A stretch of DNA of 64,000 bases from Bolinopsis microptera. Taxonomy: Eukaryota; Ctenophora; Tentaculata; Lobata; Bolinopsidae. Under the pieces are notes generated by a model. It saw nothing but the letters and a program-made list of their open reading frames with translations, ran no database searches and had not been told where the DNA came from. The position numbers were made by a program, and so were the translations under genes. Shown here in pieces: positions 21,906-36,900 of the stretch; the first letter of the stretch is position 1; every line of letters starts with the position of its first letter. The stretch spans positions 14,713,837 to 14,777,836 of the forward strand of contig NC_087073.1 in assembly GCF_026151205.1 (NCBI RefSeq), given 5' to 3'.

Positions 21906-24900
21906 TCAGTCCACAAAAGTAGCTTTTTCGAGAGCTTCATACCACTTCTCTTTCTCTGATTCTGATTGAAACTTTAGGAACATTGGGTCTAAACCTTGGT
22001 GTCCAACCTGGAAATAAACATAAGTGTAATAGGTACTAAGCAGTTACATCACTGCTTATAATGTGATAACATTATTTTCACAACTTTGAGTTGTGAAAAT
22101 AGTTTTATCCAACGAGTTTGACGAGTTGGATAAAACGAGTTATATCCCGAGGTTTGACCGAGGGATATAACTCATGTTATCATATTATAAGCAGTGATGT
22201 AAATGCATTCTCTGATGATCTACGAAATGATGCTAGCGAATGCAGCATTTACATCAGAAATTAACGACCGATAATATTACTACATATAACATTCCAGAGT
22301 CAAACTTTGTAGAGGACACGTCCCTATCTCTTAAAATTGTTACAGGTCGCTGAGATGTTGCTAATTATTTTAAATTGGTCAAATAAGCTCAGTGAAGCTC
22401 ACACTCACACAAAACTTGCCACAAATGGTTGACTACTTGTTATTGACATTCTGTAAAATTTTGAAGCAAAAATATTTATCAGAACATAAGTTATACCACT
22501 TTCTGTTTTTAAAATAATTAGCAACATCTCAGCGACTAAGGATGGACCAGGGAGATAACAATAGTTATCTCCCTCCCAGTTATTTCACCCCTATTTAATG
22601 CATTATATTAGCGTAAACAAGAGTGAGATAACAACTTTTACATTATGGACAGTTACACACTGATCATGAGAGAATAAATGATACATCCTTAACCTAGATA
22701 CAATGTAACGAGTGTATTTATTGGTCTTTAGGCTGAAAACTACAAATAAATAGACTTAATTGAGGGCAATTGAAACAGTAATTAAATTAATCAATCAGAT
22801 AAGGGGAGATATTTACCTTTAAAGTAAGGGTGACATCCTGCACTTTGTCACAATCTTGTGGTTCCGCAATATTCCAGCCTAAAAGCGGCATTTCCTTCTT
22901 AGCCTTCTTGTCCTGCGTTTATATATAATAAGTTAAGGGCGAAAACACAATAATATTTAATATAAGTATATTTTCGTGAAAACTTTCGATCACATGACCG
23001 TTACATACTCATAGTCAGTACGACAGACTGACAAACGAACAAACTTACATAGGTTCCCGCGTAAAGATGAAGAATGACACCTCTTACTACACACCAATAT
23101 TTCTGATAGTGCCCCTCTCCAACTTTAACCTGAATCAAAATATCTGGTTAAGTGTTTTATCTTAATTTTAGATTTTATTAGTTCAAAATTTAACTTGCAA
23201 AACTTGATAATGATTACAGCGGAGAACGAAATAGAAGTTCCCAAGAACACGATGAAATTATCAAGCTCAAATTTCATCAAATAAGAGTTTACAAACCAAG
23301 ATGTGGCCGTTGATGGAGCCGGATTGTATTGTTCCCTTGGTAAGAGTACTGTCGGGTATTTCCTCTGACATGTCTTTAGTACCGGGGAAGAAATTGCTGT
23401 TCGTCAAACCACGCTGAAAATTATGACTTGTTCAGGTTGTATTTCATAGTGTGTACTGGAATTATATGGAAAGTGATATGTTTTCACTTATGGAACCGGT
23501 CACTAAGGTGGAGGACGGTATGGCGGAACTTTTTATAAAGGGTGTACTTTACAATTTTACAGTACGGCGAAATCACATGACACTAAAATCAATATTTTAA
23601 TAGACTGTATCGAATGTGATTAACACTGATCGGCCATTCTACTAGAACTTTCCTTAGGACATAAAATCCTTTACATTATTAAACTATCGGCTCCTACGCA
23701 TCACGATAAGGCAGTAAGGGGGGGGGGGGGGGGGGTAAGACAGTAGACTAGATTACATTAAGGTAACTCATACATTTTAAATGTAAACATTGGCCTCATC
23801 AAAGCACGTATCTTTACATCAGGGAGCGACTTCTGTACATTATACGTGTTTAACTTCCATCACTTGAATTGTATGACATTGAAGAATTGTGATAAGTAAT
23901 TCGTTTATTTTCTCTTTTTGGAAATTCTACGTTTCTAATCGACTAGAATTATCGGGATACAAATCAAACAATTTGGACAGTACAGTAGTGTTATGTGATT
24001 GTGCTAAATGTGCCTGTCCACCTTTTTGGAAAGTTCCGCCGTGCTGTGCACCACTTTAATACTTAATCTCACTGTTGGTTGTGACAAGTTGACACACTAT
24101 AATACTCACAGTTTTCCTGGTTTTATCGTCCAGACCGTCTCTAGCGGACAGGATAGTGTTACAAGAGTCACAAACACGTCCGTTCTTGTTGTCAAATGCT
24201 AGCCACTGTTTGTTTGAAGAGCACATACTGCAGTAAACCTGGAAAATAGTGAGTTTTCGTGACCGGTTGTTTCACTAATTCTTAGTTACAATTCTTAGTT
24301 ACTGTTTAGTCATTCTTAGTTCATAGATCTCGTGAGGACGAGTGAGAGTGATAGTGCTCCATACAAAACATTAAAACATTCTAAGCAACAATTTTGAGAT
24401 CAGTTGGAGATGTAGAGATAAAAAACTGCCGTATTCCAATTTATTTAATGCATTATAATTATACTCATCAAATTTAGTGTAACCAGATCAGAGGTATTAG
24501 TAACCATCAAATTGTACGAAACATATGCTATACATTGTACACATCAACATGAGACGACGGCATGATCTACGTATTGAGTTTGAACCTTCATTACACACAA
24601 CGTTCCAATTTACTGTCGTTATATGTTTTTGTGTTTAGTTTGATCATCATGTTTTGTTTTCTCAAATTCTTGTAGAGTATTCACAGTTCTTGATGTCTCA
24701 ACCCTGTATTTGATTGAAGAAACTACGCCCTACAAATGACCATATTTGGAAATTCTCACAGCCTAGCACCATGGATCTACAAATTACAGCTAAGCTTGCT
24801 GATTGTAACTGGAATTATGGTATTTCTAAATCTAGACAAATTAACAGTGATCACTGGAGGTTCTCTTGAATACTCAAACTCTGAAGCTCCTGACGAGCGC

Positions 24901-27900
24901 TTCAAGATTATCGAGTACGAAAAACTTCTTGAAGAAGTTGATCAGAAGAAAGAGAAATATTTCATGGTGGTAGCTATCCCTACTATGCCTGGTTACTCCG
25001 CCAAACGAGCAGCTATCAGGAGTACCTGGGCGAACGCTTCAAGATGGGCCAATCTCAAGGATACAGAGGAACACTTCAAACGAATCAAAATAATGTTCAT
25101 TCTGGGAGACACACAATTTGAGACTGAGTCAGAAGAATTTAAGAAAGAGATGAAAGAGTACAATGATATGTACATTATAAACGGTTTGGCAGAAGGTCGG
25201 ATCGTTCTGAAATACAAGGTTCTCTGGGGCTTAAAACGGAGTTTAACGTTTGACTACGACTACTTTGTCAAAACAGACGATGATATTTTCGTGAACCTGC
25301 CGCTGATGATCATGTCCCTGATGGCATCCTCACGTGACCGCCTGTACACAGGTAGCTGTATGCACGTGTACGGAGGGTGGGGGAACTACCCGCGCTGGTT
25401 GTACTGTTCAGGGGGAGGCTATATCCTGTCACGTGATGTGGTGGAAGAGATTCAGAAACTTCCAGAACGAGTTCACCATGCCCCGTTCAGGCCGGAGGAC
25501 GCGTACACGGGGTGGTTAGTACACTGTCTGGACGAGGTTAATGATTTTAAGGTTAAGGTTTTCACTCAAGGGTTGCTGAAAGTGGGGTCCTACAAATGTG
25601 GACCATTTACCCACACATGGTTCTATCATCATGTAATGTATAGTAATATGGAGAAGTTTTTTCAGAAGATTGATAAGAATATTTATGATTTGTGTCCCTG
25701 ACATCAAGCCCAAATGTTATTAATTAATGCTTTATCGAATATTTTGTAAGCAGGTGCGATATAATCTAGGATCTGCCAGATCGAGAATTTTACCATGAAA
25801 ATTTCAAGATTAATTGAAATTTGAATCAATAAAATAATTGTTGAAATATTTTAAATCGTAAGTTGAAATGATGCTAATTTTTATACGATGCTTGAGTTAG
25901 TACTAACCATAGTCTTTTCCTTGATCAATAAAATTCTAAAACAAATCCAAGATTTTATCAAACTCAGAGTTCGAAGCATATAACAAAAACGGTCGAGCCT
26001 CCAAAAAAAGAGCAAGTGTGTGTAAGAAGGAAATACATCGAAAAATCCTCGATCAATATAATTTCTTTAAAAAAATAAGATCGACAATGAAAGTGAAACT
26101 AATAATTAAATTTAAGGTAAAAATGATGATTAAATTAAAACTGATAGTGAAAGTAAAACTGCAACTGATAGTAAAAGTGTTCAAACCTTGCCACAAGCTC
26201 TACAGTGGTGTCTGCGGACAATGGTGGTGAAGGTTCTCTCACAGCTCATACACATAGACACTCCATTATCGGGAATCCAAACCGGTGCTACAAGTCCTGA
26301 AAAAACCACCTTTATACTTATAGTTAGTTGGTATGGTTTAGGTGTACGTTAACAGCAAAATGTATATACACTTCGTAAATGGATACTCCATTTAAAACTG
26401 CATGAAAATACCGTTCATTCTGGTATAACAGGAGTACAGGACATTAATTCTCACTAACCAAGTCTCTGAGGGGATGCAGTCGTAGTAGCCTGACCTCCTC
26501 CCGCCATTACTCGGCCAAACGCCGCCATCCAACTCCTTTTCTCAGGTTCGTCCCTAAACGAAGAGGGGTTATCTTTTCTGATTTCAGAACTATCACATAT
26601 TCGATATTCTGTATTTATCATATCGCCTGGTTACGTAATAAGCTGAGCACCTTCGCGCGAAGACTAAATTTGTACACCCTTGTACACGGTAGGGTACGGT
26701 GGTTAAAAAACCGAAGTTGCTCAAATCGTTCCATGTCTAAGCTCAAAAGTAGATGCCGGGCTAAAAAACTGCCTTGAAAAAATATTGCGGTGCAACTCCA
26801 TCGGAATATAGGCACACGGGCCACGCCCTTATTTGTTGAGGCCCTCATACATTGCTTATAGGGACTCGTGTAGACAGTCAAACTGGGTAGCATGTGGGGA
26901 CATGACGTAGAATGATATATTAACCATATAATAGGCTCTCAAACAACTTAATTGGGTTCCTTCCTAGTGATTGGTATGCCAAACCCATTGATTGAGCCCC
27001 CATGACGTGTGATTAAGTGAGTTGATCACATGGCATCTGACCCATGAGAGTGATAAATGAGGTTATTGTGAAACAGTTTTGTAATTTGTACCAATTAGTA
27101 CAAACAAGCAACAACATTCTGCATGCAGCCTCAATTATCTATTACCAATTACCATGGGGACCGAAATAAGGCCTGGTATAAATAACCTCCTGGCATATTT
27201 ATACAATTATACATCTTCTATCACGTGCTCGCTGATCAACTGCAACATACAACTACTCGATAATTATGACATCCTCCAAAAGAAAAGTCAGTAGACGAGA
27301 AGTTCCCTACCTTGAAACTCTACTGGAAAAGTTTCCCTTCACCAGACTTCCTACAAAGCTGACAGTTATGAGGAGACTCGTGTTTATCACCGAGACGGCC
27401 GCAGGAAGTTCAGTCTCCAACGCTGAAGCTACGAATAAAACAAGGAACGAGCTAAAAGAAGTCTGGACATACGCTGGCTATGAAGACATCCTCAAAGACA
27501 ATTCAGGAATTGATAAGAGTATCAAGGTAAGTCTCAGTTGGTTTAATATTGTTCTAGTTTTTATAATGCTAAATGTTAAGCCTTTATTCGTGAACCTTAA
27601 ATGATGGTTAATTTGTCACAAATCAATTTAGAAAATAAATGTACTTGATAACTTCAGGAGCTGCTGAAAGAACACAATAACCTGCGGAAAATACCCAAGG
27701 AGAGGCGGACAACAGATAAATTCAGAGCTAAAGTGTTGGCTTACGTTACTGGTCTTCAGCAGTTACACGACATCACAAAGAAATCCCTCCACTCGTCAAA
27801 TCTGATAACTGCAGAGGATAGGGACTTCCTATTTAACCATTGGGATAAGACCATATCTTCAACAAAAGACATGGGAGCGCTCAGAAGTGTGGAACGAAGG

Positions 27901-30900
27901 ATGAACAAGGAGAAGAGTTACCAGGCGTTTGCTGAGAGACAACAAACTTCGACGCCAACGTCTAGTTTACTAGACTTGTCAATTTCTTCAGAAGAAGAGC
28001 TCAACTCCTCAGAAGAGTCCTACAAACCGGTCATGAAAAAAGAAGCAACGGATACTGGATAGGGACAACAGTGCAACTTGATGCTGATATCCTCACCAAA
28101 ACGGGGTTAGCTGCTGACCGGCTGAACATATTAAAGTGAGCACTGCGTTTGACTCCACTTTCAAGTTTCGGTCCATACTTTTCGTATGTTGCTTAGCAGT
28201 AAGACATAACTCATACTACACTAAAAATATTTAAATCCTAACATAGAGGAATTCTTTACTTATTGTAAACACTTTACTTATTGTAAACACTTCGTTTACT
28301 TCATTCTAAAACTTTTATCATAATTCTCGAAAGGTTCTTATTGTATAACAGATAAGTGTTAGAGAAAAGGGGGTTGCTAGTTCAAAGGTCTGCTTCATAG
28401 AAACGAGCGGTGATAATCGTTATCAGTAACCAAACTAAAATGTGTACTTGTCAGAGCTTCACGGATAAATTTGAAATATAATACCCTCATCTAGCGACAT
28501 AATGAACTTACCTTGTGAACATGGATACAGAATCGAAATATTGTTATTTTCGCTGTTTTATGATGTGTATTCCCGTTTTTTCTCCGCTAAGATGACGGTT
28601 CATTGTATTATTACGTCACGGCGCAATGTTTTTAAATGTTTTCTCTCCTTCGCCCAAAAGCAGTTATAATACTGTCAAATGCAGTAAAATTGCACAAATT
28701 TCGATTTTACAAAACCGCATGTTGTTGTAATTTGAGTAATTTATCTTTAAATCTGAAATTAAAGCACGTTTCAGCAGGTTACAAAAGAACAAGATGGCTT
28801 CGCTAATCCGTAATATTCAAGTACCCATGAACTTTGGGTTGGAATATCTTGGCTCACCCTCCCATGGCAACCTGAAGTTTATTCTGAAGGATGAGTTCCT
28901 TCTTGCCAACTCAGCAATTATGTCCTTAAATAGTCCTGTCATAAAGAAAATTACGATAGAACTTTTTCAAACTGAAATTCTAGTTGAAGAATTCTCGAAA
29001 ACTGCGATTGAGTGTTTCCTGGAAGCCTCCTATTCTGGTGCTTTAACAAATATTTCAAAATTCAATTTCCAAGATCTTAACAAGATGGTTCACGTCTTTG
29101 AAGTGAAGTGGTTGATTGAACGGTGCTTTGAATATTTCCAGGGATTGACGGATTCCGTGAAAGAGGATAACTTTGACGAGCAGTTATTCTTATTTGATCA
29201 GGCCATGTTCGTTCTGGAAAAATTGAAAAAGAGACAATTTATAGATGTGGTAATCAAGAAATTTACATCTTTGGCAACTTGCACACAGTATTTTGCAACC
29301 AATTACCTCAGTGACATTTCATCTTGTTCTACAAAGAATCTTGATGTGATTATGGAACTTACTGCTATTGCTGATCAGGAACATATTATCGTGGAAGCTC
29401 TTGTCAACAACTTGGAAAAGAATGAATGCACTCTTGGTCAGAGCAGCAGATACATGATCGAGAAGTTGAACTATAAAGTCTGTTCTTCTGTTCACGAGCC
29501 TGTCTATCAACGAATGTTTAAAAAGTTTGAGGAACTAGAAGATCCATCAACTGAGGACTTCAGGCTCATTATGAGGGCAATGCAACATTACAATAAAGCA
29601 CTGAAGGAGATGAAAGATTCCATCTCATTCGCAGTTTTACCAAACTTGTTTCATGGTTTCCAGCAGCTCAATGACATAAATGATTTCGAAGAACTGACAA
29701 CCTTTTTGACAGAGTCACCACTGGTGAAAAACAGTTATATTTTCTTAGATGCTATTTATATCTGGCTTTTTGAGAAGGCAGTCCAAATGAATATTCCTTT
29801 CGTGTCCATCAGTGACGACTTTGTTGAAAAATTCGCTGACATTATGCAGAGCAAAGGATGGAAACCTGTGGAACTAGAATACATAGAAAATAAAATGGGG
29901 CCATACTTTGGTGGCCTTACTGACAAAATACACCACAACACAAGTTTGGTAACAGATAACCGCGTTGGCCTTAAAGTTAATTGTATACCATCAACCCGTG
30001 AATACACGCCAGAAGAACTTTTTGCACGAAATCACGACATAAAGTTTAAATTCAAACAGGAATCCATAACCAATTGCTCCAAAGAAGGGGATTGTGGTTT
30101 TATACTTAGAATAACTGCAGCAACGGAAAAGCTAGATGATTCGTTTAATATACGACTGGTAGTAGACCAAAACCTTTACCCTGACGATGTGCATTTTCAC
30201 AAAGAATCATTGATGTTAGCTGAAAACATACACTTTACTTTTGATGTGACGTTTGAGGGCGTAACCAACAGCGCACGTCCGATAACCTGGCATGGTAGAC
30301 CATGTCGAGATGGAACACAGCAGTTCTGGTGTTGGGGTGCAGAACGTTTCTACAAAAAGGATGAAGGAACCATGCCTCCGACATATCCCTTGAAATGGGC
30401 CAGCTTTCACGGTTCAAACAAAAAGATAAGACCTGTCGTCTATAAGTTGGGATGATAAGATTTCCTTCAGAATTTCAATTTTATCAATTACGTGATTTTT
30501 TGAATGAAGACTCGTTGTGTAAATTAACTAGAAATAGTTTTGTGCGTGGTTAACATTAAAAGATACTGCTTATTTGTTAATTTCCTTGACAAACTATCAC
30601 TAAGACATTTTTGAGAGTTAATTTTTTGAAACTGATTGTCTCATATTATAAGGGAATAATTTTCAAAAATGTTACTTCAGGAAAACAATTCTGAAACATA
30701 ATACGTAACTACAAAAAATAAAATTCCCAAAATTGTAAGTAAGGGTCAGTTGAGGGTCGCTCGTCGGATACACGTTGTATGTGTTAGAATCAACAGTATG
30801 TACCTCTTTTCTGTGAAAAAGCTATCTGATCTCTCAGATACTGTACTGTACTCGCTGTTCAGTAAGTTTAGGCTTAACAACTGGAGGCAAGTATCTAGCT

Positions 30901-33900
30901 AGGTAAGATCAGTGTTAAAACCTTTAGTGATTCATATTCATAGATAATTTGAATATAGTGCTGGCACGATTCGATAAACAAATTTTTGAACGCTTTTTTC
31001 ACCTTTTTGACGTTTAAAAATGGTAATACTCACATTTTAAAACGTTTCATTCACGTTCTTCACAAATGTGACCAGAAGGTACATTAATTCTACTCAACAT
31101 TGCAGCTTTAAGAGACGCATTAACCATGCTAACAACAACATGATCGTGAGATACTTTGTTAGATATCCACATTTTAAAACGCTTCATCCGGCAATAGTAG
31201 AGAAGAGGATTCAAGGCGGCGTTGAAGACCGTGAACAGAACCTTGGCAATCACCCAACTGTAGAGTCTCATGAAGTCGTTAGTAAAGAAGGGTTCTGGGT
31301 AGGTGTAACCGAAACACAAGGAAATTGCGTATAGGGCGGCTATGATGAAAAAGGGTAGGTTGCAGAGCAGAAATAGTCCTGTGAATAACGAAACTGTCAC
31401 TGCAGCTCTTTTCAAATGCCCCTGATCCTTTGCTCGTCCGTTTTCCAAATGTTTATTGTGGAACATCTTGACTATCATAATGACAAAACTGATGAAAGAA
31501 ATAACAGCTGGAAGTCCAACTTTTGTCGACCACAGAGCCTCTATAACGATGCGCCAGTTAGGATCTCCGGCACTGAGGTAACAGAAACAACTGTCTGAAT
31601 CATAATACAGATCTGAAATACCTGACTCTACAGAATCTAAAACTATCAATCCGATTATATAAACGTTCATAGCCATGATGCAAGTCCGTCTACTGATCAA
31701 ATAAAACGGCCTCACGATAGCTAACGTCCTCGACACGCTCATCAGCGTCACCAGGAACATGGAAAACTGCTGGAGAAAAGAGAAGATAAACTTCCAAGCA
31801 GCACAGAGAGCCACGAAGTTAAATAGTTGGGGGTACCGTCCAGTTACCAGCACTAGTATTACTGGGATGTGAGCTAAACAGGTAGTTGTATCCACCGCAC
31901 ATATACCGATATAGAGGCTGGTTGCAAGATCTCTCTTCTTCTTGGAGAGGAAATATTTGAGAGCGACGATGTTGGCTGGAACCCCGAATAGGGTGCAGGT
32001 TATCATTAGGGCAGCTATGAGGTAGTCCCATACGGGGGTGTAGTCTTTTCCAAGATCTGTTATGGAGATGTGAGGTCGGTAGGTTGTGTTGTCTGCTTCC
32101 GACATTTGTTTAGAGCTAAAATTACTATGGCTGTTATAAACACCAAACTTATCTCCAATTTTGTTAGTACGGATTATTACGGATTATTAATAATAAAGGA
32201 GCACGTAATAGGGAGCCTGTAAAATGCGCAAATTAACAGGTACAACTTTTAATTTTAGGACAGCAAATTGGGTTAACATACAAATACAAACGTTAATTAA
32301 GCATGATTAAATTCATGGTTGCAATAGGCAATGGGAATAAAGGGGGCTTCAGTGTGTAATTATTGATAAATTAGAGATTAATAATAATTTATGCAACTGC
32401 ATACGTCAAATGCTAAAATGTATGTACATATAATATTATATGTAATGGTAAAATATAACTGTTTGAAAGATTAAAACTAAAAACAAATAAAAAAGCAAGA
32501 GTAACCTAACAAAACCAATTCAATTGGGCCAATTTGCTCACGTACACAAAATGTATCAAGCTGGCCTATGTCCTACTTAGGCATTAGGTCTTGAAATTAG
32601 AAAGTGGGCGCCAAATAAGTTCTATTCTGAATTACAAACAATAGGGGATACAGTACAAGTTACAACACAACTACATTACATTACCCCCCAGTTCCATAGC
32701 GGATATTATGCCAAATTATTAGACGGAGGTCCATTTCTACGGTGATTATTCTCCGGCTCCGTCTACTGTATTAGACGGAGATGAAGCTCTCCGGGAATTT
32801 CTCGGAGATTGTAGCAGTTTGTGGCAGTTTCTTTGCACTTTGCTCCATCTGTGAGAATCAACAAAATTACCGTAGATTGTCTCCGGATAAGGTTATGGAA
32901 CTGCAAACCGGAGAAATATCCGAAGAAATATTAGTTGACGATCTCCGTCTAATAATTTGGCATAATATCCGCTATGGAACTGGGGGGTTACATTTACAAC
33001 TTCTACGTTATTAAAATTACGCAGGAACAAAACAGCACATTAGGGTAGCACAAACGTATTACGATTGACACATTATATTTAATCAAAAGATTTTTTAAAA
33101 GTCTGAACTCAGTTTGCATTACGGAATGAAAGAGGGTATTTCTGCAGTTTTATGACAAAAGTGCTTAAGGCCACTTCAATATTGGAGGTTTTTAAAACTA
33201 TTTCGTCACATTTGACAGGGGGGGGGGGCAATGGCATAAAATGGCATAAAATGGCATAAAATGGCATAAAATGGCATAAAATGGCATAAAATGGAGACTT
33301 TTTCTATGGAGAAACTGGAAAAACCCATGAGTAATTCTCCATTTTCTCCATTTTATGCCATGAATTTTGTCTTCGAAATTTAATCTTTAACACCATTTAA
33401 CACCTAAATTGGACATCCTAACATGTTTATTTACGCTTACTAGGGGCGTAACAAGCTTATGAAAGCTCATAGTAGGCTACTAGATGCTTATACTAGGTTA
33501 GTAGAGGCACACTTCAGGCAAACTCATAATTACTCAAGCCTAGTGTAAAGTTATTTCTACAGGCTACAGCAGGAGTGAGTAATAGGCACTGAGAAGTGAG
33601 ACCTACATCCTCGAAAGTCGAAACAAGCTCGCACTGCAAAGGGGAGGCCTGCCTTCCGAGATCGCATTACCAGGGGGAAGCCTCGAGTCCAAATTTGTGT
33701 ATCGAGGGGTAGGTGCAGACTTCGATAAACCGAAAAACCAAAAAAATATTTTCGGCTAATAATGAAGAGGGTAGCATGAAACGTGGAGAAAGGTGGTTTT
33801 TAGAAAAACCTTGAAATTTTCGGCCCGAGTCATTCTCGATACGTACCTCTCGTATCGAGAGCTCCCGATTCCGAGCTCGTGTTGCAAAGGGGAGGCCTGC

Positions 33901-36900
33901 CTTCCGAGATCGCATGACCAGGGGGAAGCCTCGAGTCCAAAATTGTGTACCGAGGGGTAATTTTTTAAGTCAACATTTTTCAATGTTATATTTTCTAAAT
34001 TTTTCAGGTTTTCAATGGCATAAAATGGCATAAAATGTCATAAAATGGCATAAAATGGCATAAAATGGAGACTATTTCTATGGAGAAAATGAAAAAACCT
34101 ATGAGTAATTCTCCATTTTCTCCATTTATGCCATTGGCCCCCCCCCCATTTGACATTTCTGTCCAATTTTTGCATTGTAGGCCGTAGGGGTTCCTAAAAG
34201 GAGGTTAGATATCTCCGATACAACATATCCAGAGACATCTAAATTATTTCGGGAATTGAATTATACCCTTCAAAGCTTAAACGTCTGATATTTAGATTAT
34301 ATCTGGAATTTAGCTAGTAGACTGGTTACATATATATACTTATGGATATGGTACGTACCACTTACACCTGCTTCTCCTTGAATGGGAACCAGACACGAGG
34401 GCGGAGGACACAAGAGCGGAAGACACGAGGGCCTAGGACACAAGGGCGGCACTGTCCTGAAAGAGTGGACACGAGGGCGAAACCAAACACCGTCCCAAAT
34501 AATAAACTTGTAACTGGTAACATCATAGAATTGGATTTTAACTTTTGTTTATATGCGTCAACCTACTTTAATAACTTACAACACACGTACCGTCGGCACA
34601 CACGTCGCACGTACAGGGATGTCCCCACATACAGTTGTGTAAATATAATATGAGATATCATCGCAACAAGAAATCATGCACTAGTCTAACCAAACACATT
34701 AAAAACCCGCGTAATCCTATGTTTTGCTAGTAAAGTCTTATCAGATGTAATTAATTAGAAGACTAAGAGCCCGAAGAGCTTCTAACAGAAGTTTGCAGTA
34801 CCACTAAAACTCCAACAGCAAACATGTGTTCGACCAACCAGGAGGTTTCTGATGGGGTTCACCGACATGGAAAATTATTGAAATAGAGCGCAAAGTTTAA
34901 AAAGGTCTTCATCTGTCCAGATCGGTCTCTCGAGGAGCAAGCTGAAAGAAGGATAGGTACTGATCAGCGCTTTGAGGAAGAAGATAGCATAAGAGCTTCA
35001 AAGACATCATTACTTGATTAATGAAAAGATTCAATGCAGAGAGAATAGTTCTCTGAAAAGCCTAAAATACTTTCTTCGTCTCAATACCTCACTTAGGGAC
35101 CCCCGCATAAAACTCAGAAATTACATAGCAGTGACGAGTTTTATGAACCAGCCAAGTACCGACGCTTTATGTACAAAGTAGCTGTTAGGCTTTCATAAAA
35201 TTCGATAATTGCTGTCTTGTGTAACTGTGTCTTGTGTAACTGAAAGAAGTAAGAACGACTTAACGTTACCTATACTACCAGTGAAATGTGAGTTCACATA
35301 AAAACGGAGGAAATTTACGGCAAGTTATGCGAATCCACAATCAAATTTTGCCTACGAGTCCATCGCATTTTTGATGTACAAATTTGATGGATCATTGTTG
35401 TGGGAATTGGGAAAATTCTCATTTCCAAAAATGTGAGCGAATATAAATCCTGGCTCTGTCGATGATAATTCTAACGATGGATCAGCCTTAAACTGTGTTA
35501 CTGTCGGTCACAAAAATCTTAGAATTTTGATTGAGAAATACTTGATAGACACTTTGGTTCATAGCCATAACATTTTGAACTTAATTCACTGCCACACCGC
35601 GCCGATTGTAAGCAGTCACCTTGATCTGACTGATCCAGATTCTACTGCACCAGATCTGACGGATCTGGTCGTATTGTCTCGGCGCTCGCATCAAAGTAAG
35701 ACAATCTTTATGAATTTTGCTTCAGTATAAACAATTCTGATACAGAATACACAACATCAAATTCCCCAATTTGCCAGCAAAATGGTAGTCGTGCTTCGAT
35801 TCTCAAACTTAAATGAGAATCGTGACCATCTCAAAATCAAAACAGCGCTAAATCGCACGTTTAACCTTATGCTCCATAATATGCATGTACGGCGCGTATC
35901 TACCTGCCAATAAAAATTGATCCAAACATATCAAAAATACTTCTTAACGTACAATTTTCCAGTTAAGTGGAATTATTTTGATATGAGCCAATTAAAAGCT
36001 AAAAACAAAGAAGCTAAAACAAAGATTTTAATCAAGGTATGTCAGGAGAAATAGTTCTACCGAACATGACAGTTTTAAGAGAAGAAATTATTATGTCCCC
36101 CGATGTCTTGCTACTGGTAACATTGTCTGATACTTTGTTAGATATCCACAGTTTAAAACGCTTCATCCGGCAATAGTAGAGAAGAGGATTCAAAGCGGCG
36201 TTGAAGACCGTGAACAGAACCTTGGCAATCACCCAACTGTAGAGTCTCATGAAGTCGTTAGTAAAGAAGGGTTCTGGGTAGGTGTAACCGAAACACAAGG
36301 AAATTGCGTATAGGGCGGTTATGATGAAAAAGGGTAGGTTGCAGAGCAGAAATAGTCCTGTGAATAACGAAACTGTCACTGCAGCTCTTTTCAAATGCCC
36401 CTCCTTCGCTCGTCCGTTTTCCAAATGTTTATTGTGGAACATCTTGACTGTCATAATGACAAAACTGATGAAAGAAATAACAGCTGGAAGTCCAACTTTT
36501 GTCGACCACAGAGCCTCTATAACGATGCCCCAGTTAGGATCTTCAGCACTGAAGTAACAGAAACAACTGTCTGAATCATAATACAGATCTGAAATACCTG
36601 ACTCTACAGAATCTATAAGTATCAATCCAGTTACATAAACGTTCATAGCCATGATGCAAGTCCGTTTACTGATCCTATAAAACGGCATCACAATAGCTAA
36701 CGTCCTCGACACGCTCATCAGCGTCACCAGGAACATGGAAAACTGCTGGAGAAAAGAGAAGAGCAACTTCCAGGCAGCACAGAGAGCCACGACATTAAAT
36801 AATTGGGGGTACCTTCCTGTCACCAGCACTAGTATTACTGGGATGTGAGCTAAACAGGTAGCTGTATCCACCACACATATACCGATATAGAGACTGGTTG

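Larger units (their letters stand above)
32560..34385. repeat. Duplicated segment, copy 1
   Basis: Pieces at about 32585-32645, 33027-33137 and 34222-34380 are closely related, in the same order, to pieces at about 51663-51750, 52911-53031 and 53080-53222. Examples are TTAGAAAGTGGGCGCCAAAT and TTTCGGGAATTGAATTATAC. Each copy later received different transposons. Confidence 0.65.

Noticed and set aside
23716-23740. Poly-G run as the end of a transposon
   Set aside because: No inverted partner or target duplication found around it.
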